From NCBI RefSeq assembly GCF_016132545.1, contig NZ_CP066167.1, forward strand, positions 2,259,001 to 2,323,000: a stretch of DNA of 64,000 bases, in the 5' to 3' direction. The stretch comes from Spongiibacter nanhainus (lineage in GTDB: Bacteria > Pseudomonadota > Gammaproteobacteria > Pseudomonadales > Spongiibacteraceae). Shown one piece after another: positions 46,051 through 60,124 of the stretch (its first letter is position 1; every line of letters starts with the position of its first letter). A program made the translations under genes and the position numbers. The notes under the pieces are model-generated. The model had not been told where the DNA came from and made no database searches. It was given only the letters and a program-made list of their open reading frames with translations.

Positions 46051-46078
46051 ACGGACACCGCCGGGCGGCGGTGTCCGT
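46051..46078. other. 12-bp perfect stem-loop between rpsA and ihfB
   Basis: ACGGACACCGCC pairs with GGCGGTGTCCGT around GGGC. No U-run follows on the minus strand, so it is more likely an mRNA-stabilising or processing structure than a classic terminator. Confidence 0.6.
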
Positions 46079-46093
46079 TAAAACGCCGGACAA

Positions 46094-47773
46094 TTAGTCT
46101 TTGCTGTCCATTTGCGCTTTGATCAGGTCACCGATAGTGGCAGGGGCTGCCGCTTCAGTTTCCTTCTCGCGGAGGGCTTTCACCGCTTCTTTCTCGTCGT
46201 CCATGTCTTTGGCTTTGACAGAAAGGTTCAGGCCGCGGTTTTTGCGATCGACGTTAATGATCTTAACTTCGATGCTGTCGCCTTCTTTCAGCACGTTGCG
46301 GGCGTCTTCAACGCGGTCGCGGCTGATTTCAGAGGCTTTCAACACGCCTTCAACTTCGTCGGCCAGGGTAATCACTGCACCTTTGGCATCCACCTCTTTG
46401 ATGGTACCGGTAACAATGCTGCCCTTGTCGTTCAGAGACACATAGTTGGAGAACGGATCGTCTTCCAGCTGCTTGATGCCCAGAGAAATGCGCTCGCGCT
46501 CGGGGTCGATAGACAGGATGACAGTCTCAATCTCGTCGCCTTTCTTGAAGTCGCGAACGGCTTCTTCGCCGCTATCGTTCCAAGAAATGTCGGACAGGTG
46601 AACCAGGCCGTCGATGTTGCCTTCCAGGCCGATGAAGATACCGAAATCGGTGATCGACTTAATGGCGCCGGAAATCTTGTCGCCTTTAGAGTAACGAGAA
46701 CCGAAGGCATCCCAAGGATTCTGCTGGCACTGTTTGATACCCAGAGAAATACGGCGACGCTCTTCGTCGATATCCAGGATCATCACCTCTACTTCGTCGC
46801 CAACCTGTACGACTTTGGAGGGGTGGATGTTTTTGTTGGTCCAATCCATTTCGGAGACGTGAACCAGACCTTCAACACCCTCTTCGATCTCGGCAAAGCA
46901 ACCGTAGTCGGTAAGGTTGGTAACGGTCGCTTTAACGCGGCTGTTCTCGGGGTAACGGGTTTTGATGGCCACCCAGGGATCTTCACCCAGTTGCTTCAGA
47001 CCCAGTGATACGCGGTTGCGCTCGCGGTCGAACTTGAGGATGCGAACGTCGATTTCATCGCCCACATTGACGATCTCGCTGGGATGCTTGATGCGCTTCC
47101 AAGCCATATCGGTGATGTGCAGCAGGCCGTCGATGCCGCCCAAGTCAACAAACGCACCGTAGTCGGTGAGGTTCTTGACGATACCTTTGACCACCATGCC
47201 TTCTTGCAGGGAAGCCAGCAGCGCTTCGCGCTCTTCGCTGTTGACGCTCTCCAGAACCGCGCGGCGAGATACCACCACGTTGTTGCGCTTCTGGTCCAGC
47301 TTGATAACTTTGAATTCCAGTTCTTTGTTCTCCAGGTGCGCAGTATCGCGAACCGGACGAACGTCGACCAATGAGCCGGGCAGGAAGGCACGGATGCTGT
47401 CGATGTCGACAGTGAAACCACCTTTGACCTTGCCGTTGATCATGCCAGTGACAGTCTCTTCGGCTTCGTACGCCGCTTCCAGAGTCTTCCACGCTTCGGC
47501 GCGCTTTGCTTTTTCACGTGACAGACGTGTCTCACCGAAGCCGTCTTCCACAGACTCCAATGCAACCTGGACTTCGTCACCCACTTGCAGCGAGAACTCG
47601 CCGCCTTCAGCGACAAACTGATCGCGGGGGATAACGCCCTCTGACTTCAGGCCCGCGTGAACGGTGACCCAGTCGCTGTCGATATCGATAACAACACCGG
47701 TCACGATAGAACCGGGTTTCATATCGATGGTTTTTAAACTTTCTTCAAATAGTTCAGCAAAGCTTTCGCTCAT
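46094..47773 (-). CDS. rpsA: 30S ribosomal protein S1
   Basis: 559 residues with six S1 RNA-binding repeats (about 20-87, 105-171, 192-260, 277-347, 364-434, 451-520), for example [20 protein letters not shown] and [20 protein letters not shown]. Full length. It is followed by ihfB and preceded by cmk, with a 197-base leader in which S1 feedback would be expected. Confidence 0.98.
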   Translation of the reverse strand: MSESFAELFEESLKTIDMKPGSIVTGVVIDIDSDWVTVHAGLKSEGVIPRDQFVAEGGEFSLQVGDEVQVALESVEDGFGETRLSREKAKRAEAWKTLEAAYEAEETVTGMINGKVKGGFTVDIDSIRAFLPGSLVDVRPVRDTAHLENKELEFKVIKLDQKRNNVVVSRRAVLESVNSEEREALLASLQEGMVVKGIVKNLTDYGAFVDLGGIDGLLHITDMAWKRIKHPSEIVNVGDEIDVRILKFDRERNRVSLGLKQLGEDPWVAIKTRYPENSRVKATVTNLTDYGCFAEIEEGVEGLVHVSEMDWTNKNIHPSKVVQVGDEVEVMILDIDEERRRISLGIKQCQQNPWDAFGSRYSKGDKISGAIKSITDFGIFIGLEGNIDGLVHLSDISWNDSGEEAVRDFKKGDEIETVILSIDPERERISLGIKQLEDDPFSNYVSLNDKGSIVTGTIKEVDAKGAVITLADEVEGVLKASEISRDRVEDARNVLKEGDSIEVKIINVDRKNRGLNLSVKAKDMDDEKEAVKALREKETEAAAPATIGDLIKAQMDSKD

Positions 47774-47970
47774 TAGTCATTTACCTAAAATGTGATGTGG
47801 CATGAGATTTAAAAAACGCCACAGTATCGCCGCACACCCAGCTTGCACGGGTCAGTTTTTAACGCTCCGGCGGTTGCCAGCTGGAATCACAACAACCAGA
47901 ACACCTTACAAATTGTGTTTCGGAGATCACCGAATGCGGATCACCAACACGGGCCAGTGACCCCGGTGGC

Positions 47971-48654
47971 TCAAGACGCAACAAAGCGGGCTCTGGCTTC
48001 CGCCAGCACCCGTTGGTATACCTCTTCGATGCCGAGATCCGTGCTGTCCAGGATCAAAGCACCGTCGGCCGGCTTCAGGGGCGCTACTTCCCGTTGGGAA
48101 TCGCGCGCGTCCCGCGCCTCTATCTCCTTTAAAAGGGCGCCGATTTTAACCTTTTCACCCTTGTCCTTCAACTGCTTGTAGCGTCGCTCGGCACGGGCCT
48201 CGGCGCTGGCGGTCAAAAACACTTTCAATCCCGCCTCCGGGAACACCACGGTGCCCATATCCCGGCCGTCGGCCACCAGGCCCGGCGATTGGGCAAAATC
48301 CCGCTGACGCTGCAACAGCGCATCCCGCACCGCCGGCACCACCGCCACTTGCGAAGCCAGGTGGCCGGTGTGTTCAGTGCGCAGGGTAACGCCTACGTCC
48401 TCCCCTTCCAACAGCACCCGGGTGGGCTGTCCCGCTTCGCCGGGAATAAATGCCACATCCAGAGCCAGCGCCAGATCTGCCAGGCCCGCGGCATAATCCA
48501 GGGCCACACCGTGCTTCTCCGCGGCCAAGCCCACCAAACGGTACAGAGCGCCGCTGTCCAGCAAATGCCAGCCCAACTCCCGGGACAGCGCCTGACACAA
48601 AGTGCCTTTGCCCGAGCCACTGGGCCCATCAATAGTGATAACCGGCGCGGTCAC
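47971..48654 (-). CDS. cmk: Cytidylate kinase
   Basis: 227 residues. P-loop [15 protein letters not shown]; the CMP-specific block [25 protein letters not shown] is intact. Phosphorylates CMP/dCMP. The start overlaps the aroA stop by four bases. Confidence 0.97.
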   Translation of the reverse strand: MTAPVITIDGPSGSGKGTLCQALSRELGWHLLDSGALYRLVGLAAEKHGVALDYAAGLADLALALDVAFIPGEAGQPTRVLLEGEDVGVTLRTEHTGHLASQVAVVPAVRDALLQRQRDFAQSPGLVADGRDMGTVVFPEAGLKVFLTASAEARAERRYKQLKDKGEKVKIGALLKEIEARDARDSQREVAPLKPADGALILDSTDLGIEEVYQRVLAEARARFVAS

Positions 48655-49952
48655 TCTGCGACCTCCAGGTTCATGCCGACTTTGGTAGCCAGTTCAACAA
48701 AATTGGGGAAGGAGGTCGCCACATTGTCGCAACCCTCAATGACAATGGGGCCCTTTGCTCGCAGCGACGCGACGGCAAAGGACATGGCGATGCGGTGATC
48801 GTGGTGGCTGTATACCGTGCCCTCTCCCAGCTCGCCGCCTTGAATGGCAATACCGTCCGGGGTGGGTTGGGCATCGATACCCAAGGTAGCCAGTCCCTCC
48901 GCCATCACCTGAATGCGGTCACTTTCCTTCACCCGCAACTCCTCGGCGCCGGTGAGTACCGTTTGCCCTGAGGCGCAGGACGCGGCGACAAACAGCACGG
49001 GAAACTCATCTATCGCCAGCGGCACCAGATGCTCGGGAATATCAATACCCTTCAGCGCAGCGTGGCGCACCCGGATATCCGCCACCGGCTCACCGCCCAC
49101 CTCGCGGTGGTTGAGCAAGGTGATATCGGCCCCCATGGCCTTGAGAATATCGATTACCCCGGTACGGGTGGGGTTGACACCGACATGCTCCAGCGTCAGG
49201 TCGGCGCCGGGGGTAATGCTAGCCGCCACCATAAAAAAGGCGGCCGAGGAAATATCAGCGGGCACATCGATATGCACGCCCTGGAGCCTGCCACCGCCCT
49301 GCAGGCGGGCTGTGGCGCCCTTCACCTCAACCGGGTAACCAAAGCCTCGCAGCATTCGCTCGCTGTGATCCCGGGTTGGCGCTGGCTCGGTGGTGGAGGT
49401 CTCCCCCTCGGCATACAGTCCCGCCAGCAAGACACAGGATTTCACCTGGGCACTGGCCATGGGCAGATCGTAGTGAATGCCCTTGAGCTGTTGACCGCCC
49501 CGCAGGGTCAGCGGCGGCCGACCGCCCTCAGCGGTTTCCACCACGGCGCCCATCATTCGCAGCGGGGCCGCCACCCGCTCCATGGGGCGCTTAGTCAGGG
49601 ACTCATCGCCAGTCATCGTCACATCGAAGGCTTGGCCGGCCAGCAGCCCCGCCAACAAGCGCATTGAGGTGCCCGAGTTACCTACGTAGATATCTTCGCT
49701 GGGAGCTTGCAAGCCGTCCCGCCCCACACCGTGGATCACCACCCGGCCATTTTCCGGGCCTTCAATCACCACACCCAGCGCACGAAAGGCCTTAAGGGTA
49801 CACAGGGCATCCTCTCCTTCGAGAAAACCGTCTACCGTGGTCACACCATCGGCAATGGCCCCCAACATAATGGAGCGATGAGAGATGGATTTGTCGCCGG
49901 GAACCCGAACCTGGCCCTCGACCTGGCCGCCGGCCTTTGCAATAAATTTCAC
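48651..49952 (-). CDS. aroA: EPSP synthase (3-phosphoshikimate 1-carboxyvinyltransferase)
   Basis: 433 residues. [18 protein letters not shown] is the N-terminal substrate block, [18 protein letters not shown] the second, and [10 protein letters not shown] a C-terminal one. NSGTSMRL with Ala/Gly spacing of the short-loop class is visible. It makes EPSP in the shikimate pathway. In Pseudomonas it is fused to tyrA; here 17 bases separate the two genes. Confidence 0.97.
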   Translation of the reverse strand: MKFIAKAGGQVEGQVRVPGDKSISHRSIMLGAIADGVTTVDGFLEGEDALCTLKAFRALGVVIEGPENGRVVIHGVGRDGLQAPSEDIYVGNSGTSMRLLAGLLAGQAFDVTMTGDESLTKRPMERVAAPLRMMGAVVETAEGGRPPLTLRGGQQLKGIHYDLPMASAQVKSCVLLAGLYAEGETSTTEPAPTRDHSERMLRGFGYPVEVKGATARLQGGGRLQGVHIDVPADISSAAFFMVAASITPGADLTLEHVGVNPTRTGVIDILKAMGADITLLNHREVGGEPVADIRVRHAALKGIDIPEHLVPLAIDEFPVLFVAASCASGQTVLTGAEELRVKESDRIQVMAEGLATLGIDAQPTPDGIAIQGGELGEGTVYSHHDHRIAMSFAVASLRAKGPIVIEGCDNVATSFPNFVELATKVGMNLEVAE

Positions 49953-49969
49953 GTTGAAGTCTCAATTAA

Positions 49970-50863
49970 TCAGGATTTGTCGTTGCGATTTGCTGGTCGG
50001 TACTGACCGAGAAAGTGTTGATCTCGGGCCGCTTTGGCGCGGGTAAATACGGTGGTAATCGCCTCGCTGTCGCCGTCGGCAATGGCAGCCCGCACTCCTG
50101 CCAGGTGGGCCGTAAAGTCATCAATGCCTTGTAAAATAGCATCGCGATTGGCCAGGGCAATATCGTGCCACATTTTCGGATCGCTGGAGGCAATACGGGT
50201 AAAGTCCCGGAAGCCCCCCGCCGCAAAACGAAATATCTCTGCGGCGTCGCCGTTGGCTGCAAGAGCATCGACCAGCGTGTAGGCCAGCACATGGGGCAAA
50301 TGGCTGGTCGCCGCCAACACCACATCGTGGTGCTCCACCGACATGGCCACCACCTCAGCACCGGCGGTTTCCCACATTGCGCGAACTTTGTTTAGCGCGG
50401 CCTCAGAGGTTGAGGGCAGCGGCGTCAGGATCACCCGATGATCCCGAAACAAATCCACCTTTGCCGCCTCGACACCGCTCTGCTCAGACCCGGCTATGGG
50501 GTGCCCAAGCACGATGTTGGCAGGCACTTCGCCAAACACCCGCTCGGCGGCATCGCGGATATTACCTTTAACACTGGCCACATCCGTGACCACCATCTGC
50601 GGCTCCAGCAAGGGCGCCAAATCCGACAGCACCTGCTCAGCCACCAGTGTCGGCGTGGCCACCAGCACCATATCGGCACCTTTTACCGCCTCGGCCAGAT
50701 CCAGTGTCCAGTGGTCAATGACCCCGAGGGCCTGGCCTTTTTCCAGGGAGGCGCTACGCCGACCGGTCGCCCAAACTTCGCCCACTGCCTGTTGCTGCTT
50801 GAGCGCCTGAGCGAGGGAGCCCCCCATCAGGCCCAGGCCGATAATGGTCAGCTTATTAATCAT
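49970..50863 (-). CDS. tyrA: Prephenate dehydrogenase
   Basis: 297 residues from MINKLTIIGLGLMGGSLAQA, a Rossmann GLGLMGGS start. VLGHPIAGSEQSGVEAA and MSVEHHDVVLAATSHLPHVL are diagnostic for TyrA. No chorismate mutase or ACT domain, and no AroA fusion. The start overlaps the hisC stop (ATGA); fourteen codons upstream to 50905 lie within hisC. Confidence 0.95.
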   Translation of the reverse strand: MINKLTIIGLGLMGGSLAQALKQQQAVGEVWATGRRSASLEKGQALGVIDHWTLDLAEAVKGADMVLVATPTLVAEQVLSDLAPLLEPQMVVTDVASVKGNIRDAAERVFGEVPANIVLGHPIAGSEQSGVEAAKVDLFRDHRVILTPLPSTSEAALNKVRAMWETAGAEVVAMSVEHHDVVLAATSHLPHVLAYTLVDALAANGDAAEIFRFAAGGFRDFTRIASSDPKMWHDIALANRDAILQGIDDFTAHLAGVRAAIADGDSEAITTVFTRAKAARDQHFLGQYRPANRNDKS

Positions 50864-51972
50864 GAACGCGGCTCGTTTAACACTGCCGACAGCGCCTCCA
50901 GGCAACGGGCATTTTCCTGCTCCAGGCCCACGGTAATACGCAAATGCTTGGGCATCTCATAAACGCCCACTGGGCGGGCAATCACACCCTGCTCCAACAA
51001 GGCTTGGTAATACGGTCCCGCCCGGCCCGGCATCGCCACAGCGATAAAATTCCCCACCGAGGGGATCACATCCAGCCCCAGCTTGCTCAGCCCTTCACCC
51101 AACTGGATCATGCCCCGACGATTCACGTCGAGACTGCGAGCCAGGTAATCGCTATCGTTGAGGGCCGCTTCCGCCGCCGCCAGCGCCATACTGTTGACGT
51201 TGAATGGCGCTCTGACCCGGTTTAACAGATCGGCCACGTCGGGATGACTGATGGCATACCCCACCCGCAGACCAGCCAGCCCATACGCTTTAGAGAAGGT
51301 GCGGGTCACCACCAGATTGGGATAATCCGCCATTAACTCAACACCATCCGGGTAGTCGGCCTCCTCCACGTACTCAGCGTAGGCTTCATCCAGCACCACG
51401 ATGACATTGTCCGGGACCTGCGCCAGAAAGTGTCGGACATCTTGCTCTGTCAGCCAGGTGCCGGTGGGGTTGTTGGGATTGGCGATAAAGACCAGACGGG
51501 TATCGCTGTCGATGGCCTCCGCCATGGCCTGGAGATCGTGGCCCCAGGATTGCGCCGGCGTCACGATCGCCCTTGCCCCCGCCGCCTGAACGGCAATGGG
51601 ATAAACCACAAAGGCGTGCTGGGAGTAGACCGCTGATGAGTCACCGTCCAGGAATACCCTCGCCAGCAAATCCAGCACATCGTTGGAGCCATTGCCCAAC
51701 GTCAGTTGTTCGGGCTGTACGCCCAGCTTGGCGGACAGGCTGGTCTTGAGTCGATAACCGCTGGCATCGGGATAGAGATGGAGGCCATTCATCGCCGCCC
51801 GGCAGGCGTCGAGAGCACTCTGCGGTGGACCCAGGGGATTTTCATTGCTGGCCAACTTGACCACATTGCTGAGACCCAGCTCCCGCTCCAGCTCCTCGAT
51901 GGGTTTACCGGGCTGGTAGGGGCTCAGGCCCTGAATACCGCTGTTTGCCAGGTCGATAAAATCGCAGCTCAA
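50860..51972 (-). CDS. hisC: Histidinol-phosphate / aromatic aminotransferase
   Basis: 370 residues, PLP class I/II. SNENPLGPPQSALDA, the PLP loop GNGSNDVLDLLARVFLDGDS, ANPNNPTGTW and the PLP lysine in VVTRTFSKAYGLAGLRVGY. Position between pheA and tyrA suggests the hisC2-type enzyme serving aromatic as well as histidine synthesis (inference by synteny with Pseudomonas). Confidence 0.95.
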   Translation of the reverse strand: MSCDFIDLANSGIQGLSPYQPGKPIEELERELGLSNVVKLASNENPLGPPQSALDACRAAMNGLHLYPDASGYRLKTSLSAKLGVQPEQLTLGNGSNDVLDLLARVFLDGDSSAVYSQHAFVVYPIAVQAAGARAIVTPAQSWGHDLQAMAEAIDSDTRLVFIANPNNPTGTWLTEQDVRHFLAQVPDNVIVVLDEAYAEYVEEADYPDGVELMADYPNLVVTRTFSKAYGLAGLRVGYAISHPDVADLLNRVRAPFNVNSMALAAAEAALNDSDYLARSLDVNRRGMIQLGEGLSKLGLDVIPSVGNFIAVAMPGRAGPYYQALLEQGVIARPVGVYEMPKHLRITVGLEQENARCLEALSAVLNEPRS

Positions 51973-52059
51973 CTCACTGATTCCTCTGTTTTGCGCCCAT
52001 ATTTTTGCCTGCTTATTCCCGGTGACCCAAGAATTCTGGGTATCCAGGGGCGCGCTGCG

Positions 52060-53232
52060 CTACAACGCGGCCTTGGGGTAGGAGCCGAGAATCTTGCACA
52101 TCACCGACCGGTCAGCCAGCTCTTTCAGAATGGCGGCTATCTCCGGGTCGTCGCGATGCCCCTCAAACTCGATAAAAAACACGTAGGTCCAGGTCTCGGT
52201 TCTGGACGGCCGGGTATCAATGCGGGTCAGCATCACATTGGCGCGCTGAAAGGGCTCAAGCAAATTAAACAATGCACCCGGGCGATTGTTGGCAGACACC
52301 ACAATGGAGGTTTTATCCCGGCCACTGGCCTGGACCCCTTCTTTTCCGATGACTAAAAAACGCGTGGTGTTGTCGGGTCGATCTTCAATATCGCTGGCCA
52401 CTTTGGCCAAGTTATATTGCTGGGCTGCCAAGTCACCGGCAATGGCTGCCGTGCCGCTTTCGCCGGCGGCAATACGAGCCGCCTCGCCATTACTGCTAAC
52501 CGCCACCCGCTCGACGTTGGGGAAGTTGGCATCCAACCAAAGGCGGCTTTGCGCCAGCGCCTGCTGGTGGGCACAAATGCGCTTAATATCCTGGCTGTCA
52601 CCACCGGCGACCAACAAGTGCAAGCGCACCCGCAGCTCCACCTCACCGCAAATTTGCAGCGACGAGTTCATAAAGGCATCCAGGGTGTGGCTAACCATGC
52701 CCTCGGTAGAGTTCTCTACCGGCACCACCCCGTAGTTACACTGCCCCGACTCCACCTGGGTAAACACCTGATCCACCGTCGTCTGGGGCACGCTGATAAC
52801 GGCATGGCCAAAATGCTTGAGAGCCGCCGCCTGGGTAAAAGTCCCCTCGGGGCCCAGATAAGCGACTTCCATAGGCTTTTCCAGGGCCAGGCAAGCCGAC
52901 ATGATTTCCCGGAAAATAAAGGCCACGGTATCGTCCGACAAGGGCCCGGTATTGGCCGCCTTCACCCGTTCTAGCACCTGCGCCTCACGCTCCGGTCGGT
53001 AAAACAGCAACTGTTGGGCACTGCTGCTGTCGCTGCCAGTTTCAAAGCTCTGGGCCGCTTCAAACTCCCGGGTTTTGACCTCGGCCACTTGCTGAGCACA
53101 CTGGGCCCGGCGATTCAAAAGAGCGTGAATCTGACTGTCGATGCTGTCGATATCGGCCCGCAGACTGTCTAACGTCACCGCCGACGAATCTTGTCCTGGG
53201 CCTGAATCTGAACCGGAGGCAGATTTAGACAT
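52060..53232 (-). CDS. pheA: Chorismate mutase / prephenate dehydratase (P-protein)
   Basis: 390 residues from MSKSASGSDSG, with GGGGG about 8 bases upstream. AroQ chorismate mutase about 20-115 (LRADIDSIDSQIHALLNRRA), interrupted by a polar insert EAAQSFETGSDSSSAQ not usual in the family; prephenate dehydratase about 125-300 (AYLGPEGTFTQAAALKHFG, VPVENSTEGMVSHTLD); C-terminal ACT domain for Phe feedback (SVSANNRPGALFNLLEPF-like). Confidence 0.95.
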   Translation of the reverse strand: MSKSASGSDSGPGQDSSAVTLDSLRADIDSIDSQIHALLNRRAQCAQQVAEVKTREFEAAQSFETGSDSSSAQQLLFYRPEREAQVLERVKAANTGPLSDDTVAFIFREIMSACLALEKPMEVAYLGPEGTFTQAAALKHFGHAVISVPQTTVDQVFTQVESGQCNYGVVPVENSTEGMVSHTLDAFMNSSLQICGEVELRVRLHLLVAGGDSQDIKRICAHQQALAQSRLWLDANFPNVERVAVSSNGEAARIAAGESGTAAIAGDLAAQQYNLAKVASDIEDRPDNTTRFLVIGKEGVQASGRDKTSIVVSANNRPGALFNLLEPFQRANVMLTRIDTRPSRTETWTYVFFIEFEGHRDDPEIAAILKELADRSVMCKILGSYPKAAL

Positions 53233-53246
53233 GTTGCATCCCCCAC

Positions 53247-54326
53247 TCAACCATGACGTTGGGCAAAGTCCTTCATGTAATCGATCAATGCGTCCACCGC
53301 CGCCTCGGGCACGGCGTTATAGATACTGGCCCGCATACCGCCAACAGAGCGGTGACCTTTTAAGTTGAGCAGGCCGGCTTCATCAGCGCCACTCAGGAAA
53401 GTTTTGTCCAGACTGCTGTCAGCCAGCACAAAGGGCACATTCATCAACGAGCGGCTGGGTTTCTCAACCGGGTTGCTGTAGAAGCCGCTGTCGTCGATAT
53501 AGCCGTAGAGCTTGTCGGCCTTGCGACGGTTCAGGGTTTCCATGGCCGTCAAACCACCCTGCTCTTTTAACCACTTGAACACCAGACCGGCCAGATACCA
53601 GGAAAAAGTCGGCGGTGTGTTGTACATGGAGTCGTTATCGGCGGCGGTCTGGTAGTCCAACATCGTGGGCGTAATATCCCGCGACTGGCCCATCAGCTCC
53701 TTGCGCACAATCACAATGGTCAGGCCGGCGGGGCCAATATTCTTTTGCGCGCCGGCGTAGATCACACCGAATTTATTGACATCAATGGGGCGCGACAGAA
53801 TCGTTGAGGACATATCCGCCACCAGTGGCGCGTTGCTATCCGGCGTCCAGAAAAACTCCACACCACCAATGGTTTCATTGGGGGTGTAGTGGAGATACTT
53901 GGCATTGTCGCTGAGCTGCCAGCTGTCGAAAGCCGGAATCGTCGAGAAGTTGCTGTCCTCTGAGCTGGCAACCACGTTAACCTGAGCAAAGCGCTTGGCT
54001 TCTTTGATGGCTTTTTTAGACCATTGCCCGGTATTGACGTAATCCACCACATCGCCCTGGGCACAGAGGTTCAAGGGCACCGCGGAGAATTGGCTGCTGG
54101 CGCCCCCCTGGACGAACAGCACGGCGTAGTCGTCGGAGATGCCCAACAACTCCCGCAGGTCGGCCTCGGCCGCGTTGGCGATACCCACCATTTCATCGGA
54201 GCGGTGACTCATCTCCATCACCGACAGGCCGCGCCCCTGCCAATCCAGCAAATCCTGTTGCGCTTGGCTCAGTACAGCCTCGGGCAGGGCCGCTGGCCCC
54301 GCGCAAAAATTAAACCGACGTGACAT
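53247..54326 (-). CDS. serC: Phosphoserine aminotransferase
   Basis: 359 residues from MSRRFNFCAGPAALPEAVL. VQGGASSQFSAVPLNL, the PLP lysine in IYAGAQKNIGPAG, and RNVPFVLAD-like C-terminus. Serves serine and pyridoxine synthesis. Located between gyrA and pheA as in Pseudomonas. Six upstream codons (to 54344) are possible but not conserved. Confidence 0.97.
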   Translation of the reverse strand: MSRRFNFCAGPAALPEAVLSQAQQDLLDWQGRGLSVMEMSHRSDEMVGIANAAEADLRELLGISDDYAVLFVQGGASSQFSAVPLNLCAQGDVVDYVNTGQWSKKAIKEAKRFAQVNVVASSEDSNFSTIPAFDSWQLSDNAKYLHYTPNETIGGVEFFWTPDSNAPLVADMSSTILSRPIDVNKFGVIYAGAQKNIGPAGLTIVIVRKELMGQSRDITPTMLDYQTAADNDSMYNTPPTFSWYLAGLVFKWLKEQGGLTAMETLNRRKADKLYGYIDDSGFYSNPVEKPSRSLMNVPFVLADSSLDKTFLSGADEAGLLNLKGHRSVGGMRASIYNAVPEAAVDALIDYMKDFAQRHG

Positions 54327-54383
54327 TGCTTTTAACTTCTCCAATAAATAGTAATAACAATATGTTAGCGCAGCATTCTTACA

Positions 54384-57047
<2,664 letters not shown>

Positions 57048-57360
57048 TAACGGAGGGCTTCCTTATTGTGCTACGCGCCGCTGTCACAGCCTGTAACGAC
57101 GCAAAAACCAATGCCATTGCCAGAGTCGGTCACAACGTTGGCGGGGCAAAGAAATAAAAGCGAAATAATATCACATCAGCGCCCCCCTGAGACAGTTTAA
57201 AATCGCCTTAAATCAAGCCACTACCCTGCCGCCACCCCCGCCAGCGCCGGCGGCCGACGCCGCCGTTTTAGCGCGAATCTTTACATCCATTCGCCACGTA
57301 TTTACAGGTATACTTGCCGCTTTGTGAGCCAGTGAACACGCGTCAGGAGTCCCACTGCCC
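57048..57360. promoter_or_regulatory. Divergent gyrA-mtaD intergenic region
   Basis: 313 bases with no gene. For gyrA, TATTAT (57163-57168, minus) is a plausible -10. For mtaD, TATACT (57309-57314) is a plausible -10, and CAGGAG about 11 bases before the ATG is its ribosome site. -35 elements are unclear on both sides. Confidence 0.4.
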
Positions 57361-58728
57361 ATGTCCGCACCAGACCGGGAGGCAACACACGCCAACCCTA
57401 TCGACAGTATCGAGCAGCCTGTCGATACGCTGATCTTCGCCCGCTGGGTGCTGCCCGTGACGCCGGGCTGCCCGGTGCTGGATAACCACGCGGTTGCGGT
57501 CACCAATGGCACCATCGTGGCAGTGCTGCCCGCGGATCGGGCCACCAACATCGCCGCAGGCGAAGTGTTACAGCTCAACCACCAAGTACTGATGCCCGGG
57601 CTGATCAACGCCCACGGCCACGCCGCCATGACCCTATTTCGCGGCATGGCCGACGATTACCCTCTCCAAACCTGGTTGAACGAGCACATTTGGCCCGCCG
57701 AAGGAAAACACGTCAGCGAGGACTTCGTTCGCGATGGGGCTGGGCTGGCCATGGCGGAGATGATCCGCAGCGGCACCACCACCTTCAGCGATATGTATTT
57801 TTTCCCCGAAGTTACCGCCGAGGTCGCTCGCCAATGCGGCATGCGGGCGCAACTGGCGTTCCCGATATTCGACTTTCCCAGTGCCTGGGGTAGCGGCCCC
57901 GAGGATTACTTCCGCAAAGGTTTGGCGCTGCGTGACGAGCACAAGCACAGCGAATTGATCAATATCGCCTTTGGCCCCCACGCGCCCTACACAGTCGGCG
58001 ACGAGGCGCTGAGTAAAGTGGTCACCCTGGCCGCCGAGTTGGACGCCCATATCCACATCCATTTACACGAGACCGACCACGAGGTGGAGGAAGCCCTGCG
58101 TCAAACCGGCGTGCGCCCCGTCCAGCGCCTGGCCAATCTCGGGCTGCTGGGCCCCAAAACCCAGTGCGTGCACGTATGCAGTCTGAATGACGAAGACATC
58201 GAAACCTTGGCCAGCCACAACAGCCACGTTGTGCACTGCCCGGAGTCCAATTTAAAGCTGGCCAGCGGCTTTACCCCAGTGGAAAAGCTCCGCGCTACCG
58301 GTATTAACCTGGCATTGGGCACGGACGGCGCTGCCAGCAACAATGACTTGGATATGTTCGGCGAGATGCGCACCGCGGCAATACTGGCCAAGGCGGTGGC
58401 CGCCAACGCCGCTGCCCTGCCGGATACCGCCGCGCTGGAGATGGCCACCCTGGGCGGCGCTCGGGCACTGGGCATCGACCACCTGGTGGGCAGTCTGGAA
58501 GCGGGGAAACAAGCCGATATCATCGCTGTGGATTTGTCCGGCATTGCCCACCAGCCGGTCTACACGCCGGTGTCACAGCTGGTTTACAGCCAGGTCAGCC
58601 ACGCCGTGCGGCACAGCTGGATCAAGGGTCGCCGAGTGCTGGACAATGGCGAATTGACCAGCCTAGATAGTCGCGACCTCATCGAGCGGGCGGAGCACTG
58701 GCGCAGCGCTATTAACGGAGAGAATTAA
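57361..58728 (+). CDS. mtaD: 5'-methylthioadenosine / S-adenosylhomocysteine deaminase
   Basis: 455 residues, amidohydrolase superfamily. Metal ligands in [19 protein letters not shown], the central [10 protein letters not shown], and [18 protein letters not shown]. It deaminates MTA and SAH as an alternative to nucleosidase salvage; the activity is established for the Pseudomonas gene in the same neighbourhood. Its TAA stop shares a base with the ubiG ATG. Confidence 0.93.
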   Translation: MSAPDREATHANPIDSIEQPVDTLIFARWVLPVTPGCPVLDNHAVAVTNGTIVAVLPADRATNIAAGEVLQLNHQVLMPGLINAHGHAAMTLFRGMADDYPLQTWLNEHIWPAEGKHVSEDFVRDGAGLAMAEMIRSGTTTFSDMYFFPEVTAEVARQCGMRAQLAFPIFDFPSAWGSGPEDYFRKGLALRDEHKHSELINIAFGPHAPYTVGDEALSKVVTLAAELDAHIHIHLHETDHEVEEALRQTGVRPVQRLANLGLLGPKTQCVHVCSLNDEDIETLASHNSHVVHCPESNLKLASGFTPVEKLRATGINLALGTDGAASNNDLDMFGEMRTAAILAKAVAANAAALPDTAALEMATLGGARALGIDHLVGSLEAGKQADIIAVDLSGIAHQPVYTPVSQLVYSQVSHAVRHSWIKGRRVLDNGELTSLDSRDLIERAEHWRSAINGEN

Positions 58729-59441
58729 TGCAACAACAGAACGTCGACCCGGCGGAAATCGCCAAGTTTGAAGAGCTCGCCAGCCGCTGGTGGGATCGCA
58801 ATAGTGAGTTCAAGCCACTGCACGAAATCAACCCGCTGCGGGTCAACTACATCGACCAGCGCTCCCCCCTGGCAGAGCAGCGGGTGCTGGATGTAGGCTG
58901 TGGCGGCGGCATTCTCTCCGAAGCCATGGCGCTGCGGGGCGCCAAGGTGACCGGCATCGACATGGGTGAAGCGCCACTGGGCGTTGCGCGCCTGCATCAG
59001 CTGGAAAGCGGTGCCAAGGTGGACTATTTCCAGACCACTGCAGAGGAACTGGCAGAGGATCAACCCGGCTTCTACGACGTGGTGACCTGCCTGGAGATGC
59101 TGGAACACGTTCCCAACCCCGCCTCGGTAATCCGCGCCTGCGCGACCCTGTGCAAGCCGGGTGGGGATTTGTATTTCTCCACCATCAACCGCAACCCCAA
59201 GTCCTTCGCCTTTGCCATCCTCGGCGCCGAATACGTGTTGCAACTCTTGCCCAAGGGCACCCACGAGTACCGCAAATTTATTCGCCCCTCGGAACTGAGC
59301 GGCTGGATTCGCGAGAATGACCTGCGACTGGAAGATATGACCGGACTGACCTACAACCCCATCACCCGGCAGTACCGCCTCAACGATCGGGATGTGGACG
59401 TCAACTACATGGTCCACGTCAAAAAGCCGGCCAGCTCATGA
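58728..59441 (+). CDS. ubiG: Ubiquinone biosynthesis O-methyltransferase
   Basis: 237 residues. [20 protein letters not shown] is the UbiG opening, [19 protein letters not shown] the SAM motif, and SKMEMLEHVP-type [11 protein letters not shown] motif II. It performs both O-methylations of ubiquinone synthesis. Overlaps mtaD and mupP. Confidence 0.97.
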   Translation: MQQQNVDPAEIAKFEELASRWWDRNSEFKPLHEINPLRVNYIDQRSPLAEQRVLDVGCGGGILSEAMALRGAKVTGIDMGEAPLGVARLHQLESGAKVDYFQTTAEELAEDQPGFYDVVTCLEMLEHVPNPASVIRACATLCKPGGDLYFSTINRNPKSFAFAILGAEYVLQLLPKGTHEYRKFIRPSELSGWIRENDLRLEDMTGLTYNPITRQYRLNDRDVDVNYMVHVKKPASS

Positions 59442-60124
59442 TATTGAAAGCGGTACTTTTTGATCTGGACGGCACACTGCTGGATACCGCGGCGGACTTC
59501 ACTACCGTGCTCAACACCCTGCTTCAGCAGCACGGTCGCCCGACCGTTGACTACCACCGGGTACGGCAGACCGTCTCAGACGGCGCCCGCGCCGTGGTGT
59601 CGATGGGCTTTGAGCAGGATATCGAGTCCCCCGGCTTTGACACTTTGCTGCAATCCTTCCTGGACGCCTACGCCCAGCATCTGGCGGTAGGCACTACCCT
59701 GTTTCCCGGTATGGCGGAGCAGCTGACCGAGATCGAAAACCGCGGCATGCAATGGGGCATCGTCACCAACAAGCCCGCGCGCTTCACCGAACCCTTGCTT
59801 GAAGCACTGGAATTAAAGCAGCGCTGCGCCACCGCCATTTGCCCCGATCACGTCAGCAATCGCAAGCCTCACCCCGAGCCAATTTACCTGGCCTGCCAGC
59901 AACTCGGTGTGCACCCCCGCAACGCCATTTACCTGGGTGACCACCGCCGGGATATCGACGCCGGTCGCAACGCCGGTATGCCCACCGTCGCCTGCCGCTA
60001 CGGCTATATTCACGATGGTGACAACATCGAAGACTGGGGCGCAGATTACATTCTTAGTCACGCCGCCGACCTCACCCCACTAATGGATCAACTCACTACT
60101 CTGGAGACCACGACCCAGCCATGA
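59438..60124 (+). CDS. mupP: HAD phosphatase, MupP-type (MurNAc-6-P phosphatase)
   Basis: 228 residues. HAD motif [16 protein letters not shown], motif [12 protein letters not shown], motif [17 protein letters not shown] and [16 protein letters not shown]. Sequence alone says phosphoglycolate-phosphatase-like; the position between ubiG and yciK is that of Pseudomonas MupP, which dephosphorylates MurNAc-6-P in peptidoglycan recycling. Partner genes amgK and murU are not in the window. Confidence 0.88.
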   Translation: MILKAVLFDLDGTLLDTAADFTTVLNTLLQQHGRPTVDYHRVRQTVSDGARAVVSMGFEQDIESPGFDTLLQSFLDAYAQHLAVGTTLFPGMAEQLTEIENRGMQWGIVTNKPARFTEPLLEALELKQRCATAICPDHVSNRKPHPEPIYLACQQLGVHPRNAIYLGDHRRDIDAGRNAGMPTVACRYGYIHDGDNIEDWGADYILSHAADLTPLMDQLTTLETTTQP

